The notes beneath the pieces are model-generated. The model ran no database searches. It saw only the letters and a program-made list of their open reading frames with translations, and had not been told where the DNA came from. From Rhodobacter xanthinilyticus (GTDB lineage Bacteria; Pseudomonadota; Alphaproteobacteria; Rhodobacterales; Rhodobacteraceae): 64,000 nt of DNA. The stretch is taken from NCBI RefSeq assembly GCF_001856665.1, contig NZ_CP017781.1:558001-622000 (forward strand), written 5' to 3'. Position 1 is the first letter of the stretch; each line of letters opens with the position of its first letter. This document shows positions 35,618-44,373 of this stretch, piece by piece. Made by a program: the position numbers and the translations under genes.

Positions 35618-36882
35618 TGGATCATTTCCTCTATAAAGACGGTGTGTTGCACGCCGAAGACGTGGCCCTGCCGGAGATCGCGGCCGCGGTCGGAACGCCG
35701 TTCTACGTCTATTCGGCGGCGACGCTGACGCGCCATTTCCGGCTCTTCGACGAGGCTTTGGCGGGCACCGACCACCTCGTCTGTTTCGCGATCAAGTCGA
35801 ATTCGAACCTCGCGGTGCTGAAGCTTCTGGGCGATCTCGGCGCGGGGATGGATGTGGTCTCGGGCGGCGAATATCGGCGCGCGCGGGCCGCCGGCGTGCC
35901 CGGCGAGCGGATCGTCTTTTCCGGCGTCGGCAAGACCCGCGAGGAGATCCGCCTCGTGCTCGAGGGCGGCATCCGCCAGTTCAACGTGGAAAGCGAGCCC
36001 GAGCTCCTCGCGATCTCGGAGATCGCCGCCGGCATGGGCCTCGAGGCGCCGATCGCGCTCCGCGTGAACCCCGATGTCGACGCCAAGACCCATGCGAAGA
36101 TCGCCACCGGCAAATCCGAGAACAAATTCGGCATCCCGATCGCCAAGGCGCGCGCGGTTTACGCGCAGGCGGCCGCGCTGCCGGGCATCCGCGTCGTCGG
36201 TGTCGATGTCCATATCGGCTCGCAGCTCACCGATCTCGCGCCCTTCGAGGCGGCCTTCGAGAAGGTGCGCGAGCTCACCCTTGCGCTGCGCGAAGATGGT
36301 CATGCGATCACGCGGCTCGATCTGGGCGGCGGGCTTGGCATCCCCTATGAGCGCTCGAACACCGCGCCGCCCTTGCCGGTCGAATATGGCGCGCTCGTCA
36401 AGCGCGTGCTCGGCGATCTGGGCTGCGAGATCGAGATCGAGCCCGGGCGGCTGATCTCGGGCAATGCCGGGATCATGGTCGCCTCGGTGATCTATCTCAA
36501 GGAGGGCGAGGGGCGCGATTTTCTGATCGTCGATGCGGCGATGAACGATCTCGTGCGGCCCTCGATGTATGATGCCTGGCACGATATCGTGCCGGTGATC
36601 GAGCCCGCGCCGGGCACCGAGCCCGCGGCCTTCGACGTGGTCGGGCCGGTCTGCGAGACGGGGGATACCTTCGCCAAGGGCCGCGATCTGACGCCGCTCG
36701 CGCCGGGCGATCTCGTGGCCTTCCGCTCCGCGGGGGCTTACGGGGCGGTGATGTCGTCGGAGTATAACTCGCGCCCGCTGATCCCCGAGGTTCTGGTGCA
36801 GGGGGATCACTTCGCTGTCATCCGGCGCAGACCGAGCTTTGAGGAAATGCTCGCGCGCGATAGCATCCCCGAGTGGCTCTGA
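35617..36882 (+). CDS. lysA: Diaminopimelate decarboxylase
   Basis: 421-residue PLP enzyme that decarboxylates meso-diaminopimelate to lysine, the last step of lysine synthesis. PLP lysine is K60 in VCFAIKSNSNLAVL; later, GSQLTDLAPFEAAFEKV, LDLGGGLGIPYE (~229-240) and the active-site Cys in VGPVCETGDTFAKGRDL (~347-363) match. Start overlaps the preceding membrane protein gene stop. Operon argH, lipoprotein, membrane protein, lysA. Length is normal. Confidence 0.97.
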   Translation: MDHFLYKDGVLHAEDVALPEIAAAVGTPFYVYSAATLTRHFRLFDEALAGTDHLVCFAIKSNSNLAVLKLLGDLGAGMDVVSGGEYRRARAAGVPGERIVFSGVGKTREEIRLVLEGGIRQFNVESEPELLAISEIAAGMGLEAPIALRVNPDVDAKTHAKIATGKSENKFGIPIAKARAVYAQAAALPGIRVVGVDVHIGSQLTDLAPFEAAFEKVRELTLALREDGHAITRLDLGGGLGIPYERSNTAPPLPVEYGALVKRVLGDLGCEIEIEPGRLISGNAGIMVASVIYLKEGEGRDFLIVDAAMNDLVRPSMYDAWHDIVPVIEPAPGTEPAAFDVVGPVCETGDTFAKGRDLTPLAPGDLVAFRSAGAYGAVMSSEYNSRPLIPEVLVQGDHFAVIRRRPSFEEMLARDSIPEWL

Positions 36883-36906
36883 GCATCGCGGGGCCGGAAA
36901 GGACCG

Positions 36907-39420
36907 ATGGTGCCGCGCCCCGATCTTTCGCCTGACGATCCGTTGACCGCGCTGGCGCGCCCGCTTGCGATGACCCGCGCGGCGATGGTGGCCGAGCGGG
37001 CGGCGCGGGCGTTCTGGCCGTTTGTCTCGATCGTGGCGGCGGGGTTTGCTGCGGCGGGTTTTGGCGCCTTCGGGCTTTGGGCGCCGGCGCTCTGGGGTGT
37101 GCTCGCGGCGGCGGCTCTCGCGGCGGGCTGGGGGCTTTGGCGGTTTCGCTGGCCGTCTCGCGCCGAGGGTCTCGCGCGGCTCGATGCGCGCCTGCCCGGG
37201 CGGCCGATCGCGGCGCTGAGCGATGTCATGGCTTTGGGCGGGGCAGACCCGGCGGCGCGCGCGCTTTGGGCGGCGCATCGCGCGCGGATGGCCGCGGCCG
37301 CGGCGGGCGCCCGCGCGCCCGCGCCCGCGCCCGATCTCGCGCCGCGCGACCCGTTCGCGCTGCGCCTCACCGCGCTCACCGCGCTCGCGCTTGCGCTGAT
37401 CTTCGGCGCGCCCGCGCGGATGCTCGACCCTTCCGCGCCCTTCGGCCCCGGCGCGGTCGAGGCGGCGATGGGCCCGAGCTGGGAGGGCTGGGTCTCGCCG
37501 CCGCGCTATACGGGCAAGCCCGGGATCTATCTCAACAGTCTGACAGAAAACGAAATTTCCGTGCCCGAGGGCAGCCGCTTCGCGTTCCGCTTCTATGGCG
37601 CGCCGGGGGCGGTGCCGTTTTCGGAAAGCGTCTCGAACCCGGCCGCGCCCGCCCAGGCCGAGGATCAGGCGGCGCTGCAAAAGCGCGAATTCGAGGCCGA
37701 GCGCTCCGGCGCGATCGAGATCGGCGGTGCGGCGGGGCGGTCGCTCACGGTCACGGTTGTGCCCGATGCCGCGCCCGCGGTCGAGCTGGTGAACCTCGCC
37801 GAGCGGCGCGCCGATGGCAAGCTCGCGCAGGCCTTTCACGCCTTTGACGATTACGCCGTGACCGCCGGGCGGGCGCGGATCACGCTCGATCTCGGCGGGG
37901 TGAGCCGTCGCTATGGCCTTGCCGCCGCGCCCGAGCTGCGCGCCGATCTCGTCTTCGATCTGCCTCTGCCGATCTCGGGGAGCCGCGCCGATTTCATTCA
38001 GACGCTGGTCGAGGATGCCGCGAAGCACCCTTGGGCGAACCTGCCGGTGGTGATGGAACTCGAGGTCGAGGACGGTCGCGGGCAGGCGGGCAGCTCGGGG
38101 CCGCAGGCGCTCGATCTGCCCGGGCGGCGGTTTTTCGACCCGCTCGCGGCGGCGCTGATCGAGGCGCGGCGCGATCTTCTGTGGTCGCGGGCGAATGCGC
38201 GGGCGGTGGCGGGCGCGCTGCGGGCGGTCTCGCACCGGCCCGAGACGCTGTTCCCGAGCCCCGCGCAGGCCGGCACGGTGCGGCTCATCGCGCTGCGGCT
38301 CGAGGCGGGGCCGCTCGAGGAGGCCGCGCGCGACGAGATCGCCGAGGCGCTCTGGACGCTCGCCGAGGAGCTCGAGGACGGCGGGCTCGCCGATGCGCTC
38401 GCCGCGATGCAGCAGGCGCAGGCGCGGCTTTCCGAGGCGATCCGCAACGGCGCCTCGAAGGACGAGATCGCCAAGCTCATGCAGGAGCTGAAGGAGGCGA
38501 CCGACCGCTATATCGAGATGTTGGCCGAGCGCGCCAAGCCCGAGGAGGGCCCGCAATTTGGCCGCGAGGCGCCGAGCCAGCAGATCACCGGCGACCAGAT
38601 CCAGCAGATGATGGACCAGATCCAGAAGCTGATGGAGGAGGGCAAGATGGCCGAGGCGCAGGAGATGCTCGAGCAGCTCTCGCGGATGCTCGAGAACCTC
38701 GAGGTCAGCCGTCAGCAGGGCGGCGAGGGGCAGGCGGACCCGACGATGAAGGGTCTGAGCGAGACGCTGCGCAACCAGCAGGAGCTCTCCGACGAGGCCT
38801 TCAAGCAGATGCAGGAGGGCTTTGGCCAGCCCTTCGCGCCCGAGGGTGCCGAGCCGGGGCCGCAGGGCGAGGGCGCCGAAGGCCAGGGCGCGGAAGGTCA
38901 GGGCCAGGGCGATCTCGCCAGCCGCCAGCGCGCCTTGCGCCGCGAGCTTGGCCAGCAACAGGGGCTGATGCCGCGGCTCGGCTCCGAGGCGGGCGAGGCT
39001 GCGCGGCAGCGTCTCGACGAGGCCGGGCGCGCGATGGAGGAGGCCGAGGAGGCCTTGCGTCAGGGCGATGACAGCACCGCGATCGACCGTCAGGCCGATG
39101 CAATCGAGGCCCTGCGCGAGGGGATGCGCCGCTATGGCGAGGCGATGGCCGAGGAGCAGGGCCGGCAGGCGGGCGAGCCCGGCGGCCAGCAGCTTGGCGA
39201 TGCGACGGGCGGCGCGGGCGCGCGCGAGATGCCGCGCGACCCGCTCGGGCGCAACCTCGGCGATGGCAACCAGTTCGGCGCGCAAGACGAGATGCTCGGC
39301 GCCGAGGATGTCTATCGCCGCGCGCGCGATCTGCTCGACGAGATCCGTCGGCGCACCGGCGAGCGGCTGCGCCCGGAGGAGGAGCGCGACTACCTGCGCC
39401 GCCTCCTCGAGGCCTTCTGA
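36907..39420 (+). CDS. TIGR02302 family protein (DUF4175)
   Basis: 837-residue protein of a family restricted to alphaproteobacteria, function unknown. Two or three N-terminal hydrophobic helices (~37-80 and one near 155-175) precede a long periplasmic part. The region ~550-790 is highly charged and Gln-rich, with repeated Q/M/E-rich stretches (MMDQIQKLMEEGKMAEAQEM and EGAEGQGAEGQGQGD), likely coiled coil and disordered. Starts 24 bases after lysA with GGAAAGGACCG ahead of the ATG. It abuts the convergent zinc-ribbon gene with no gap. Confidence 0.88.
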   Translation: MVPRPDLSPDDPLTALARPLAMTRAAMVAERAARAFWPFVSIVAAGFAAAGFGAFGLWAPALWGVLAAAALAAGWGLWRFRWPSRAEGLARLDARLPGRPIAALSDVMALGGADPAARALWAAHRARMAAAAAGARAPAPAPDLAPRDPFALRLTALTALALALIFGAPARMLDPSAPFGPGAVEAAMGPSWEGWVSPPRYTGKPGIYLNSLTENEISVPEGSRFAFRFYGAPGAVPFSESVSNPAAPAQAEDQAALQKREFEAERSGAIEIGGAAGRSLTVTVVPDAAPAVELVNLAERRADGKLAQAFHAFDDYAVTAGRARITLDLGGVSRRYGLAAAPELRADLVFDLPLPISGSRADFIQTLVEDAAKHPWANLPVVMELEVEDGRGQAGSSGPQALDLPGRRFFDPLAAALIEARRDLLWSRANARAVAGALRAVSHRPETLFPSPAQAGTVRLIALRLEAGPLEEAARDEIAEALWTLAEELEDGGLADALAAMQQAQARLSEAIRNGASKDEIAKLMQELKEATDRYIEMLAERAKPEEGPQFGREAPSQQITGDQIQQMMDQIQKLMEEGKMAEAQEMLEQLSRMLENLEVSRQQGGEGQADPTMKGLSETLRNQQELSDEAFKQMQEGFGQPFAPEGAEPGPQGEGAEGQGAEGQGQGDLASRQRALRRELGQQQGLMPRLGSEAGEAARQRLDEAGRAMEEAEEALRQGDDSTAIDRQADAIEALREGMRRYGEAMAEEQGRQAGEPGGQQLGDATGGAGAREMPRDPLGRNLGDGNQFGAQDEMLGAEDVYRRARDLLDEIRRRTGERLRPEEERDYLRRLLEAF

Positions 39421-40437
39421 TCAGTTCGCGGGCTTGTCCTGCATCTGCTCGATGGCGGCGCGCAACTGGCCGTCGAGCCAGATCCGCCCTTGATCGACCG
39501 TCGCGCTATAGCCCGCCAGCATCGGCGCGAGCGGCGGCACGAGGCGCCCGATCTGCGCCGAGAAGACGTAAAGCAGCGCCGCCGCACAGCCGAGCGCGAG
39601 AACCGAGCTGAACCCGGTGCGGAAGCCCGCGCGGTTGCGCTCGGCGCGGGTCTGCGGCGCGTCGATCGCGGCGGCCTCGCCCGCGCGGTCCGAGGTGGCG
39701 CGCAGGGTCGAGTTGATTTCCTCGATATCGGGCAGGCGCTCGCGGCGCGAGGTATGGGCCTGCGCGTCCTCGCCCGCCTCCTCCTCGAAGAGCTCGGCGT
39801 AGCGCTCCTCGCTCTCGACGGGGGCAGGGGCGGGCGTCGCGGGGCGCGCGCTCTCGGCGAGTTTCGCCGCCGCGCGGCTCGCGGCGCGGGCGGCGAGCGG
39901 CTCGAGGTTCATCTCTTCTTGCGTCTCGACGAGCGCGGTGCCCTCATCGCGGCGCGCGGCGGCCTCGCGTTCGGCCTCCTCGCGCAAGATCGCGAGCAAA
40001 CTGTCATCGAGCGCGCGGCGCGGGGTCTGGCCGGGCACCGGCGCGGGGGTGAGCTCGGGCGCTTCGGTGTCTTCTGCGGGCTCGTCTGGGGTCTCCTCGC
40101 TCAAGAGCGCGCTCACCGCTTCGTCGACCGCATCGGCTTCGGCGCTCGGGGCGGCTTCGGGCTCTTCGGGCTCCGGCTCCGCTTCGGGCTCCGCTTCAGG
40201 CTCTGCCTCGGGCTCTGGCTCCGCCTCCCAGACTTCCGCCTCCGCCTCCTCCGGCGCCTCCCAGTCCTCCGGCTCCGGCGCGAGCGAGGGCTCGACCGTG
40301 GCCGCCGCGAGCGCCTCTGCGCCGGGCTGGAACCAGACCTTGCCGCAGGCCGAACATTGCACATCGCGCCCCGCCTCCGGGATCACGCTGGCCTCGACTT
40401 CGTATTGTGCCCCGCAGTTCGGGCAGATCAGCCGCAT
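39421..40437 (-). CDS. Zinc-ribbon (MJ0042-type) membrane protein
   Basis: 338-residue protein. The N-terminus has a zinc finger LICPNCGAQYEVE...VQCSACGKVWF (CxxC at 5-8 and 28-31, MJ0042 family). A long acidic, low-complexity stretch rich in Glu-Pro-Ala follows (~60-160), then a charged region, a single TM helix near 275-295 and a short C-terminal tail. It resembles the DUF3426-type proteins that have a zinc finger and membrane anchor. Function unknown. Good ribosome site AGGTGG upstream of ATG. The 144-base divergent gap to ftsE holds its promoter. Confidence 0.85.
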   Translation of the reverse strand: MRLICPNCGAQYEVEASVIPEAGRDVQCSACGKVWFQPGAEALAAATVEPSLAPEPEDWEAPEEAEAEVWEAEPEPEAEPEAEPEAEPEPEEPEAAPSAEADAVDEAVSALLSEETPDEPAEDTEAPELTPAPVPGQTPRRALDDSLLAILREEAEREAAARRDEGTALVETQEEMNLEPLAARAASRAAAKLAESARPATPAPAPVESEERYAELFEEEAGEDAQAHTSRRERLPDIEEINSTLRATSDRAGEAAAIDAPQTRAERNRAGFRTGFSSVLALGCAAALLYVFSAQIGRLVPPLAPMLAGYSATVDQGRIWLDGQLRAAIEQMQDKPAN

Positions 40438-40581
40438 GCGAATTCCACCTCACGCCCTCTGATCGCCATTCTGGCAATCCAATTTCACTTGTTGTAGCAA
40501 GCACAAATCGGTTCTCCAAGGCTTTGCGCGACCTTAGCGGGCCCGGATTGCCGCGAAGGCACAATCAGAAGGGGCGGGGCA

Positions 40582-41253
40582 GTGATCGAGCTGCAAAATG
40601 TGGCGATGAGTTACGGGGGGAGCGAGCTGCTCTCCGACATGACGCTCAAGCTCGTGCCGGGGTCGTTCCATTTCCTGACCGGGCCCTCGGGCTCGGGCAA
40701 GACCACCTTCCTCAAGCTCTGCTATGCCGAGCTGACCCCCTCCGCGGGCCAGCTCACCCTCTTTGGCCAGGACGCCCGGGTGATGAGCCGCGACGCGACC
40801 GCCGCGATCCGCCAGCGCATTGGCGTCGTGCATCAGGATTGCCAGTTTCTCGACCACCTGCCGCTTGCGGAAAACGTCGCGCTGCCGCTGACCGTGGCGG
40901 GCAAGAGCGCCGATCCGGCCGAGCTGCGCGAGCTTCTGTCCTGGGTCGGGCTGAAGGCGCAGGCGGGCGCGCTGCCGCCGCAGCTCTCCGGCGGCGAGCG
41001 CCAGCGCGCCGCGCTCGCGCGCGCGGTGATGATGTCGCCCGAGGTCATCCTCGCCGACGAGCCGACCGGCAACCTCGACTGGGAGATGTCGCTGCGGCTT
41101 TTGTCGCTGCTCATGGAGCTCAACCGGATGGGCAAGACCGTGGTGATCGCCACCCATGATCTCAACCTGATCCGCACCGCGAAAAGCCAGGTCGCGGCGC
41201 GGGTGCTGCGGATCGCGAACCGGCGGCTGCAACTGGCGGGGGCGGATCTGTGA
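40582..41253 (+). CDS. ftsE: Cell division ATP-binding protein FtsE
   Basis: 223-residue ABC ATPase partner of FtsX, which acts at the septum to activate cell-wall hydrolases. Walker A GPSGSGKT at 34-41, Q-loop VHQDCQFLDHL, signature LSGGERQRAALARAV, and Walker B VILADEPTGNLDW are complete. Start is GTG with AGAAGGGG upstream. Its stop overlaps the ftsX ATG (TGATG). Standard ftsEX operon, with plsC directly downstream. Confidence 0.96.
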   Translation: MIELQNVAMSYGGSELLSDMTLKLVPGSFHFLTGPSGSGKTTFLKLCYAELTPSAGQLTLFGQDARVMSRDATAAIRQRIGVVHQDCQFLDHLPLAENVALPLTVAGKSADPAELRELLSWVGLKAQAGALPPQLSGGERQRAALARAVMMSPEVILADEPTGNLDWEMSLRLLSLLMELNRMGKTVVIATHDLNLIRTAKSQVAARVLRIANRRLQLAGADL

Positions 41254-42146
41254 TGCGGGTGCTGACGCTTTTGCGCGCCGAGATCGCGGCCGCCGACCGG
41301 GTCGTGCCGCCGACCGGCTTCACCGCGCGGCTGACCGTGCTGACCGCCGCGGCGATGGCGTTTCTGGCGGTCTTCGCGCTGGCGCTGTCGCTTGCCACCG
41401 GGCGGCTCGCGGACCGCTGGTCCGAGGCGCTCGCGCGGTCTGCCACGATCCGGCTCTCGGCGCCGCCCGAACAGATGGAGACCCAGCTCAAGGCGGTGCT
41501 CGACACGCTGGCGACGACGCCGGGGGTGGAGAGTTTCCGCGCGCTCGACGACGGCGAGATGAAGACCCTGCTCGACCCGTGGTTCGGGCCCGATCTGCCG
41601 GTGGCGAGCCTGCCTCTGCCCAAGCTCGTCGAGCTGACCGAGACCGCGAGCGGGATGGATGCCGAGGGGCTGCGGCTGCGGCTTGCGGCGGAGGCGCCCG
41701 GCGCGGTGCTCGATGACCATACCCGCTGGCGCCGCCCGCTGGTGGCCGCGGCGGAGCGGCTGCGGCTCTTCGGGCTTCTCTCGCTTTTGCTGATCGGGGC
41801 GGCGATGGCGGGGATGATCACGCTCGCCGCGCAGGCGGCGCTCGCCGCCAATGCTCAGGTGATCCGCACGCTGCGGCTCGTCGGCGCGCGCGATGCCTAT
41901 ATCGCGCGGGCTTTCGTGCGCCGCTTTACCGCGCGCGGGCTGATGGGCGCGGCGGCGGGCACGGCGCTCGGTATGCTCGCGGTCGCGGCGCTGCCCGCGA
42001 CGGATGAGGCGGGGGGCTTCCTGACCGGGCTCGGCTTTGCGGGCTGGGGTTGGCTCTGGCCGCTCGTGCTGCCGGGGTTGGCGGCGGCGGTGGCCTGGGG
42101 CGCGACGCGCCATGCGGCGTTCCGCATGCTCAGAAACGTGCGTTGA
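41253..42146 (+). CDS. ftsX: Cell division protein FtsX
   Basis: 297-residue permease partner of FtsE with the usual four TM helices: one near 31-53, a periplasmic part (~55-155) and a C-terminal cluster near 168-190, 220-240 and 265-285. The sequence LLIGAAMAGMITLAAQAALAANAQ followed by IRTLRLVGARDAYIARAFVRRF is the family coupling region. Start at 41253 overlaps the ftsE stop. Diverged in sequence from E. coli but placed unambiguously by the FtsE pairing. Confidence 0.93.
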   Translation: MRVLTLLRAEIAAADRVVPPTGFTARLTVLTAAAMAFLAVFALALSLATGRLADRWSEALARSATIRLSAPPEQMETQLKAVLDTLATTPGVESFRALDDGEMKTLLDPWFGPDLPVASLPLPKLVELTETASGMDAEGLRLRLAAEAPGAVLDDHTRWRRPLVAAAERLRLFGLLSLLLIGAAMAGMITLAAQAALAANAQVIRTLRLVGARDAYIARAFVRRFTARGLMGAAAGTALGMLAVAALPATDEAGGFLTGLGFAGWGWLWPLVLPGLAAAVAWGATRHAAFRMLRNVR

Positions 42147-42155
42147 GGAGACGAG

Positions 42156-42923
42156 ATGGCGCAACAGGCTTCCAAACCGGGCAAGGTCACGCTTCTGAGC
42201 TATCCGCGGACGGTGATCTTCTACCTCCATATCGTGCTCGCGACGCTGCTCATCGGGCTTTGGGGGATCCTCTTCCAGGTGCCGCAGCGCGGCCGCGACG
42301 GCGTGCACCGGGTGGCGGATATCTGGTCGGCGCAGCTCCTCTTCGCGGCGCGGCTGTGGTGCGGGCTGCGCTATGAGCTGCGCGGCACGCCGCCGCAACA
42401 GGATTGCCTGATCGGCGCCAAGCATCAGTCTTTCTTCGATATTCTGATCATCGCGCAGCACGCCCCGCGGCGCGCCTTCATCATGAAGAAACAGATCCTG
42501 AATGTGCCGGTGATGGGCTGGTTCGCGCATCAGGCGGGCTGTATCCCGATCGACCGCTCGCGCGGCTCCGAGGCGCTCAAGGTGATGCTCGAGGGCGTCA
42601 AGGCGGCGCAGGCGCGTGGCCTCGGCCAGCTCATCGTCTACCCTGAGGGCACCCGCACCCGCCCGGGCGAGAAACGCCGCTACAAGCCCGGGATCGGCGC
42701 GCTTTACGAGGCGACGGGCCTGCCGGTGGTGCCGGTGGCGACGAATGTCGGGCTCTTCTGGTCGAAACGCGGCTTCCCGATCCTGTCGGGCTGCGCGGTG
42801 GTGGAATATCTCGCGCCGATCGCGCCCGGGCTGAGCCCGGCCGAGCTCGTCGCGCGGCTCGAGGCCGAGGTCGAGGGCGCGTCCGACCGGCTGATGGCCG
42901 AGGCGGGCTTTACGCGAGCTTGA
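42156..42923 (+). CDS. plsC: 1-acyl-sn-glycerol-3-phosphate acyltransferase
   Basis: 255-residue membrane acyltransferase that acylates lysophosphatidic acid to phosphatidic acid, the step after plsY's. An N-terminal TM helix (~24-42) is followed by the HX4D motif in KHQSFFDILI (~88-97), the phosphate site IVYPEGTRTRPG (~162-173), and PVVPVATNVGLFW. It has TTGAGGAGACGAG upstream. It follows ftsX by 9 bases, so is likely cotranscribed. Its 3' end overlaps sugE by 14 bases on the other strand. Confidence 0.94.
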   Translation: MAQQASKPGKVTLLSYPRTVIFYLHIVLATLLIGLWGILFQVPQRGRDGVHRVADIWSAQLLFAARLWCGLRYELRGTPPQQDCLIGAKHQSFFDILIIAQHAPRRAFIMKKQILNVPVMGWFAHQAGCIPIDRSRGSEALKVMLEGVKAAQARGLGQLIVYPEGTRTRPGEKRRYKPGIGALYEATGLPVVPVATNVGLFWSKRGFPILSGCAVVEYLAPIAPGLSPAELVARLEAEVEGASDRLMAEAGFTRA

Positions 42924-43224
42924 GCGCCGCGATCCCCGCCACGATCAGCCCGACGCCAAGCACCCGCAGCGCGTTCACCGGCTCGGAGAAGAGATAGACC
43001 GCGAGGATCGCCGTGCCGAGCGCGCCGATGCCCGTCCAGACCGCATAGGCCGTGCCCACCGGCAGCGCCTTCATCGCCTGCGCCAGCATGAAAAAGCTCG
43101 CCGTCGCGCCGATCAGCGTCAGCGCCGAGGGGATCGGCCGGGTGAAGCCATCAGAATATTTCAGCCCGAGCGCCCAGGCGCATTCCAGAAGCCCCGCGAG
43201 CGTCAGCAGGACCCAGGGGTTCAC
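42910..43224 (-). CDS. sugE: Guanidinium exporter-like SMR protein (SugE/Gdx)
   Basis: 104-residue small multidrug-resistance protein with four TM helices. The membrane Glu in [16 protein letters not shown] (Glu13), [19 protein letters not shown] (~56-74) and the C-terminal [18 protein letters not shown] match the SugE/Gdx subgroup, which exports guanidinium in characterised members. GTG start overlaps the accA stop (GTGA). The pairing with accA is probably transcriptional. No guanidine riboswitch was seen in the accA leader. Confidence 0.88.
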   Translation of the reverse strand: MNPWVLLTLAGLLECAWALGLKYSDGFTRPIPSALTLIGATASFFMLAQAMKALPVGTAYAVWTGIGALGTAILAVYLFSEPVNALRVLGVGLIVAGIAALKLA

Positions 43225-44183
43225 GCCGCGAGCCCTTTCGAGCCCATGTCGAGGAACTTGCGCCGCCGTTCCTTGATCAGCTCGGCGCGTTTCTTGCCAG
43301 CCAGCTCGCCCAGCATCAGCGCGAGCTCCGAGCCCACCGCCCCGATCGCCGCGGCGCGGTCGCGCTGCGCGCCGCCGAGCGGCTCCTTGATGATCCGGTC
43401 GATCACCGCGAGCTTCTTGAGATCCTGCGCGGTCAGGCGCAGCGCCTCGGCGGCCTCGCGCATCTTCTCGGCATCCTTCCACAGGATCGAGGCGCAGCCC
43501 TCCGGCGAGATCACCGAATAGACCGAATGTTCGAGCATCGCGATCCGGTCGGCGGTCGCGAAAGCCACCGCGCCGCCCGAGCCGCCCTCGCCGATGATCA
43601 CCGAAACGAGCGGCACGCCGATTTGCAGACATTTCTCCGTCGAGCGCGCGATCGCCTCGGATTGGCCGCGCTCCTCGGCGCCCTTGCCGGGGTAGGCGCC
43701 GGGCGTGTCGATCAGCGTCACGACGGGCAGCCCGAAGCGGTCCGCCATATCCATCAGCCGGATCGCCTTGCGATAGCCCTCCGGACGCGCCATGCCGAAA
43801 TTGCGCGCGATGCGGCTGGTCGTGTCGTGGCCCTTCTCATGGCCGATCACCATCACCGGCTGGTCGTTGAACCGCGCAAGGCCGCCCATCACCGCATGGT
43901 CATCGGCGAAATTGCGGTCGCCCGCGAGCGGCGTGTATTCGGTGAAGAGCGCGTCGATGTAATCCTTGCAATGCGGCCGGTCGGGGTGGCGCGCGACCTG
44001 ACATTTGCGCCAGGGCGAGAGATCCTTGTAGAGATCCTTGAGCACCTGCTGCGCCTTCTTGTCGAGCGCGGCGGCCTCTTTCTCGACATCCATTCCCTCG
44101 CTTTGCCGGGCCAGAGCGCGCAGCTCTTCCGCCTTGCCCTCCATTTCCGCGAGCGGTTTTTCGAACTCGAGATAGGTCGTCAT
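43221..44183 (-). CDS. accA: Acetyl-CoA carboxylase carboxyltransferase subunit alpha
   Basis: 320-residue subunit of the carboxyltransferase that makes malonyl-CoA for fatty acid synthesis. It opens with [78 protein letters not shown] and [19 protein letters not shown] are the family blocks. GGAGGGATCCG precedes the ATG. sugE follows on the same strand with overlap. accD is not in the window. Confidence 0.96.
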   Translation of the reverse strand: MTTYLEFEKPLAEMEGKAEELRALARQSEGMDVEKEAAALDKKAQQVLKDLYKDLSPWRKCQVARHPDRPHCKDYIDALFTEYTPLAGDRNFADDHAVMGGLARFNDQPVMVIGHEKGHDTTSRIARNFGMARPEGYRKAIRLMDMADRFGLPVVTLIDTPGAYPGKGAEERGQSEAIARSTEKCLQIGVPLVSVIIGEGGSGGAVAFATADRIAMLEHSVYSVISPEGCASILWKDAEKMREAAEALRLTAQDLKKLAVIDRIIKEPLGGAQRDRAAAIGAVGSELALMLGELAGKKRAELIKERRRKFLDMGSKGLAA

Positions 44184-44209
44184 CGGATCCCTCCGGTCAG
44201 CTTTGCGCC

Positions 44210-44238
44210 TATATGAAGGCCGCGGGCGAGAATTGCAA
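44210..44238 (-). promoter_or_regulatory. Candidate sigma-70 promoter of accA
   Basis: Minus-strand TTGCAA and CATATA with a 17-base spacer, about 27 bases upstream of accA. A good match with short leader. Confidence 0.55.
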
Positions 44239-44284
44239 CTGACGCAAGGGGAATCGCGCCGCCGCGCCGCCGATCAGACGGAAA

Positions 44285-44307
44285 CGCCCCGGTCCTCGAC
44301 CGGGGCG
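44285..44307 (-). terminator. Hairpin downstream of mcl1
   Basis: Minus-strand CGCCCCGGTC-GAG-GACCGGGGCG, perfect 10-base stem, about 67 bases after the mcl1 stop, followed by TTTCC. A probable terminator with a short T tract. The rest of the 190-base gap 44184-44373 shows the accA promoter and no gene. Confidence 0.65.
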
Positions 44308-44373
44308 CCCCTGTTCCCTCATGCAGCAGGGCCTCCCCTCCCCACTGCTCCGGGATGCGTGATTCGCAGGAAT

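Noticed and set aside
40160-40240. Possible CRISPR-like repeats
   Set aside because: These are in-frame codon repeats in a Glu/Pro-rich protein region with no unique spacers.
44184-44280. Guanidine riboswitch upstream of accA-sugE
   Set aside because: The leader is too short and shows only a promoter; no conserved ACGR-type loops were seen.
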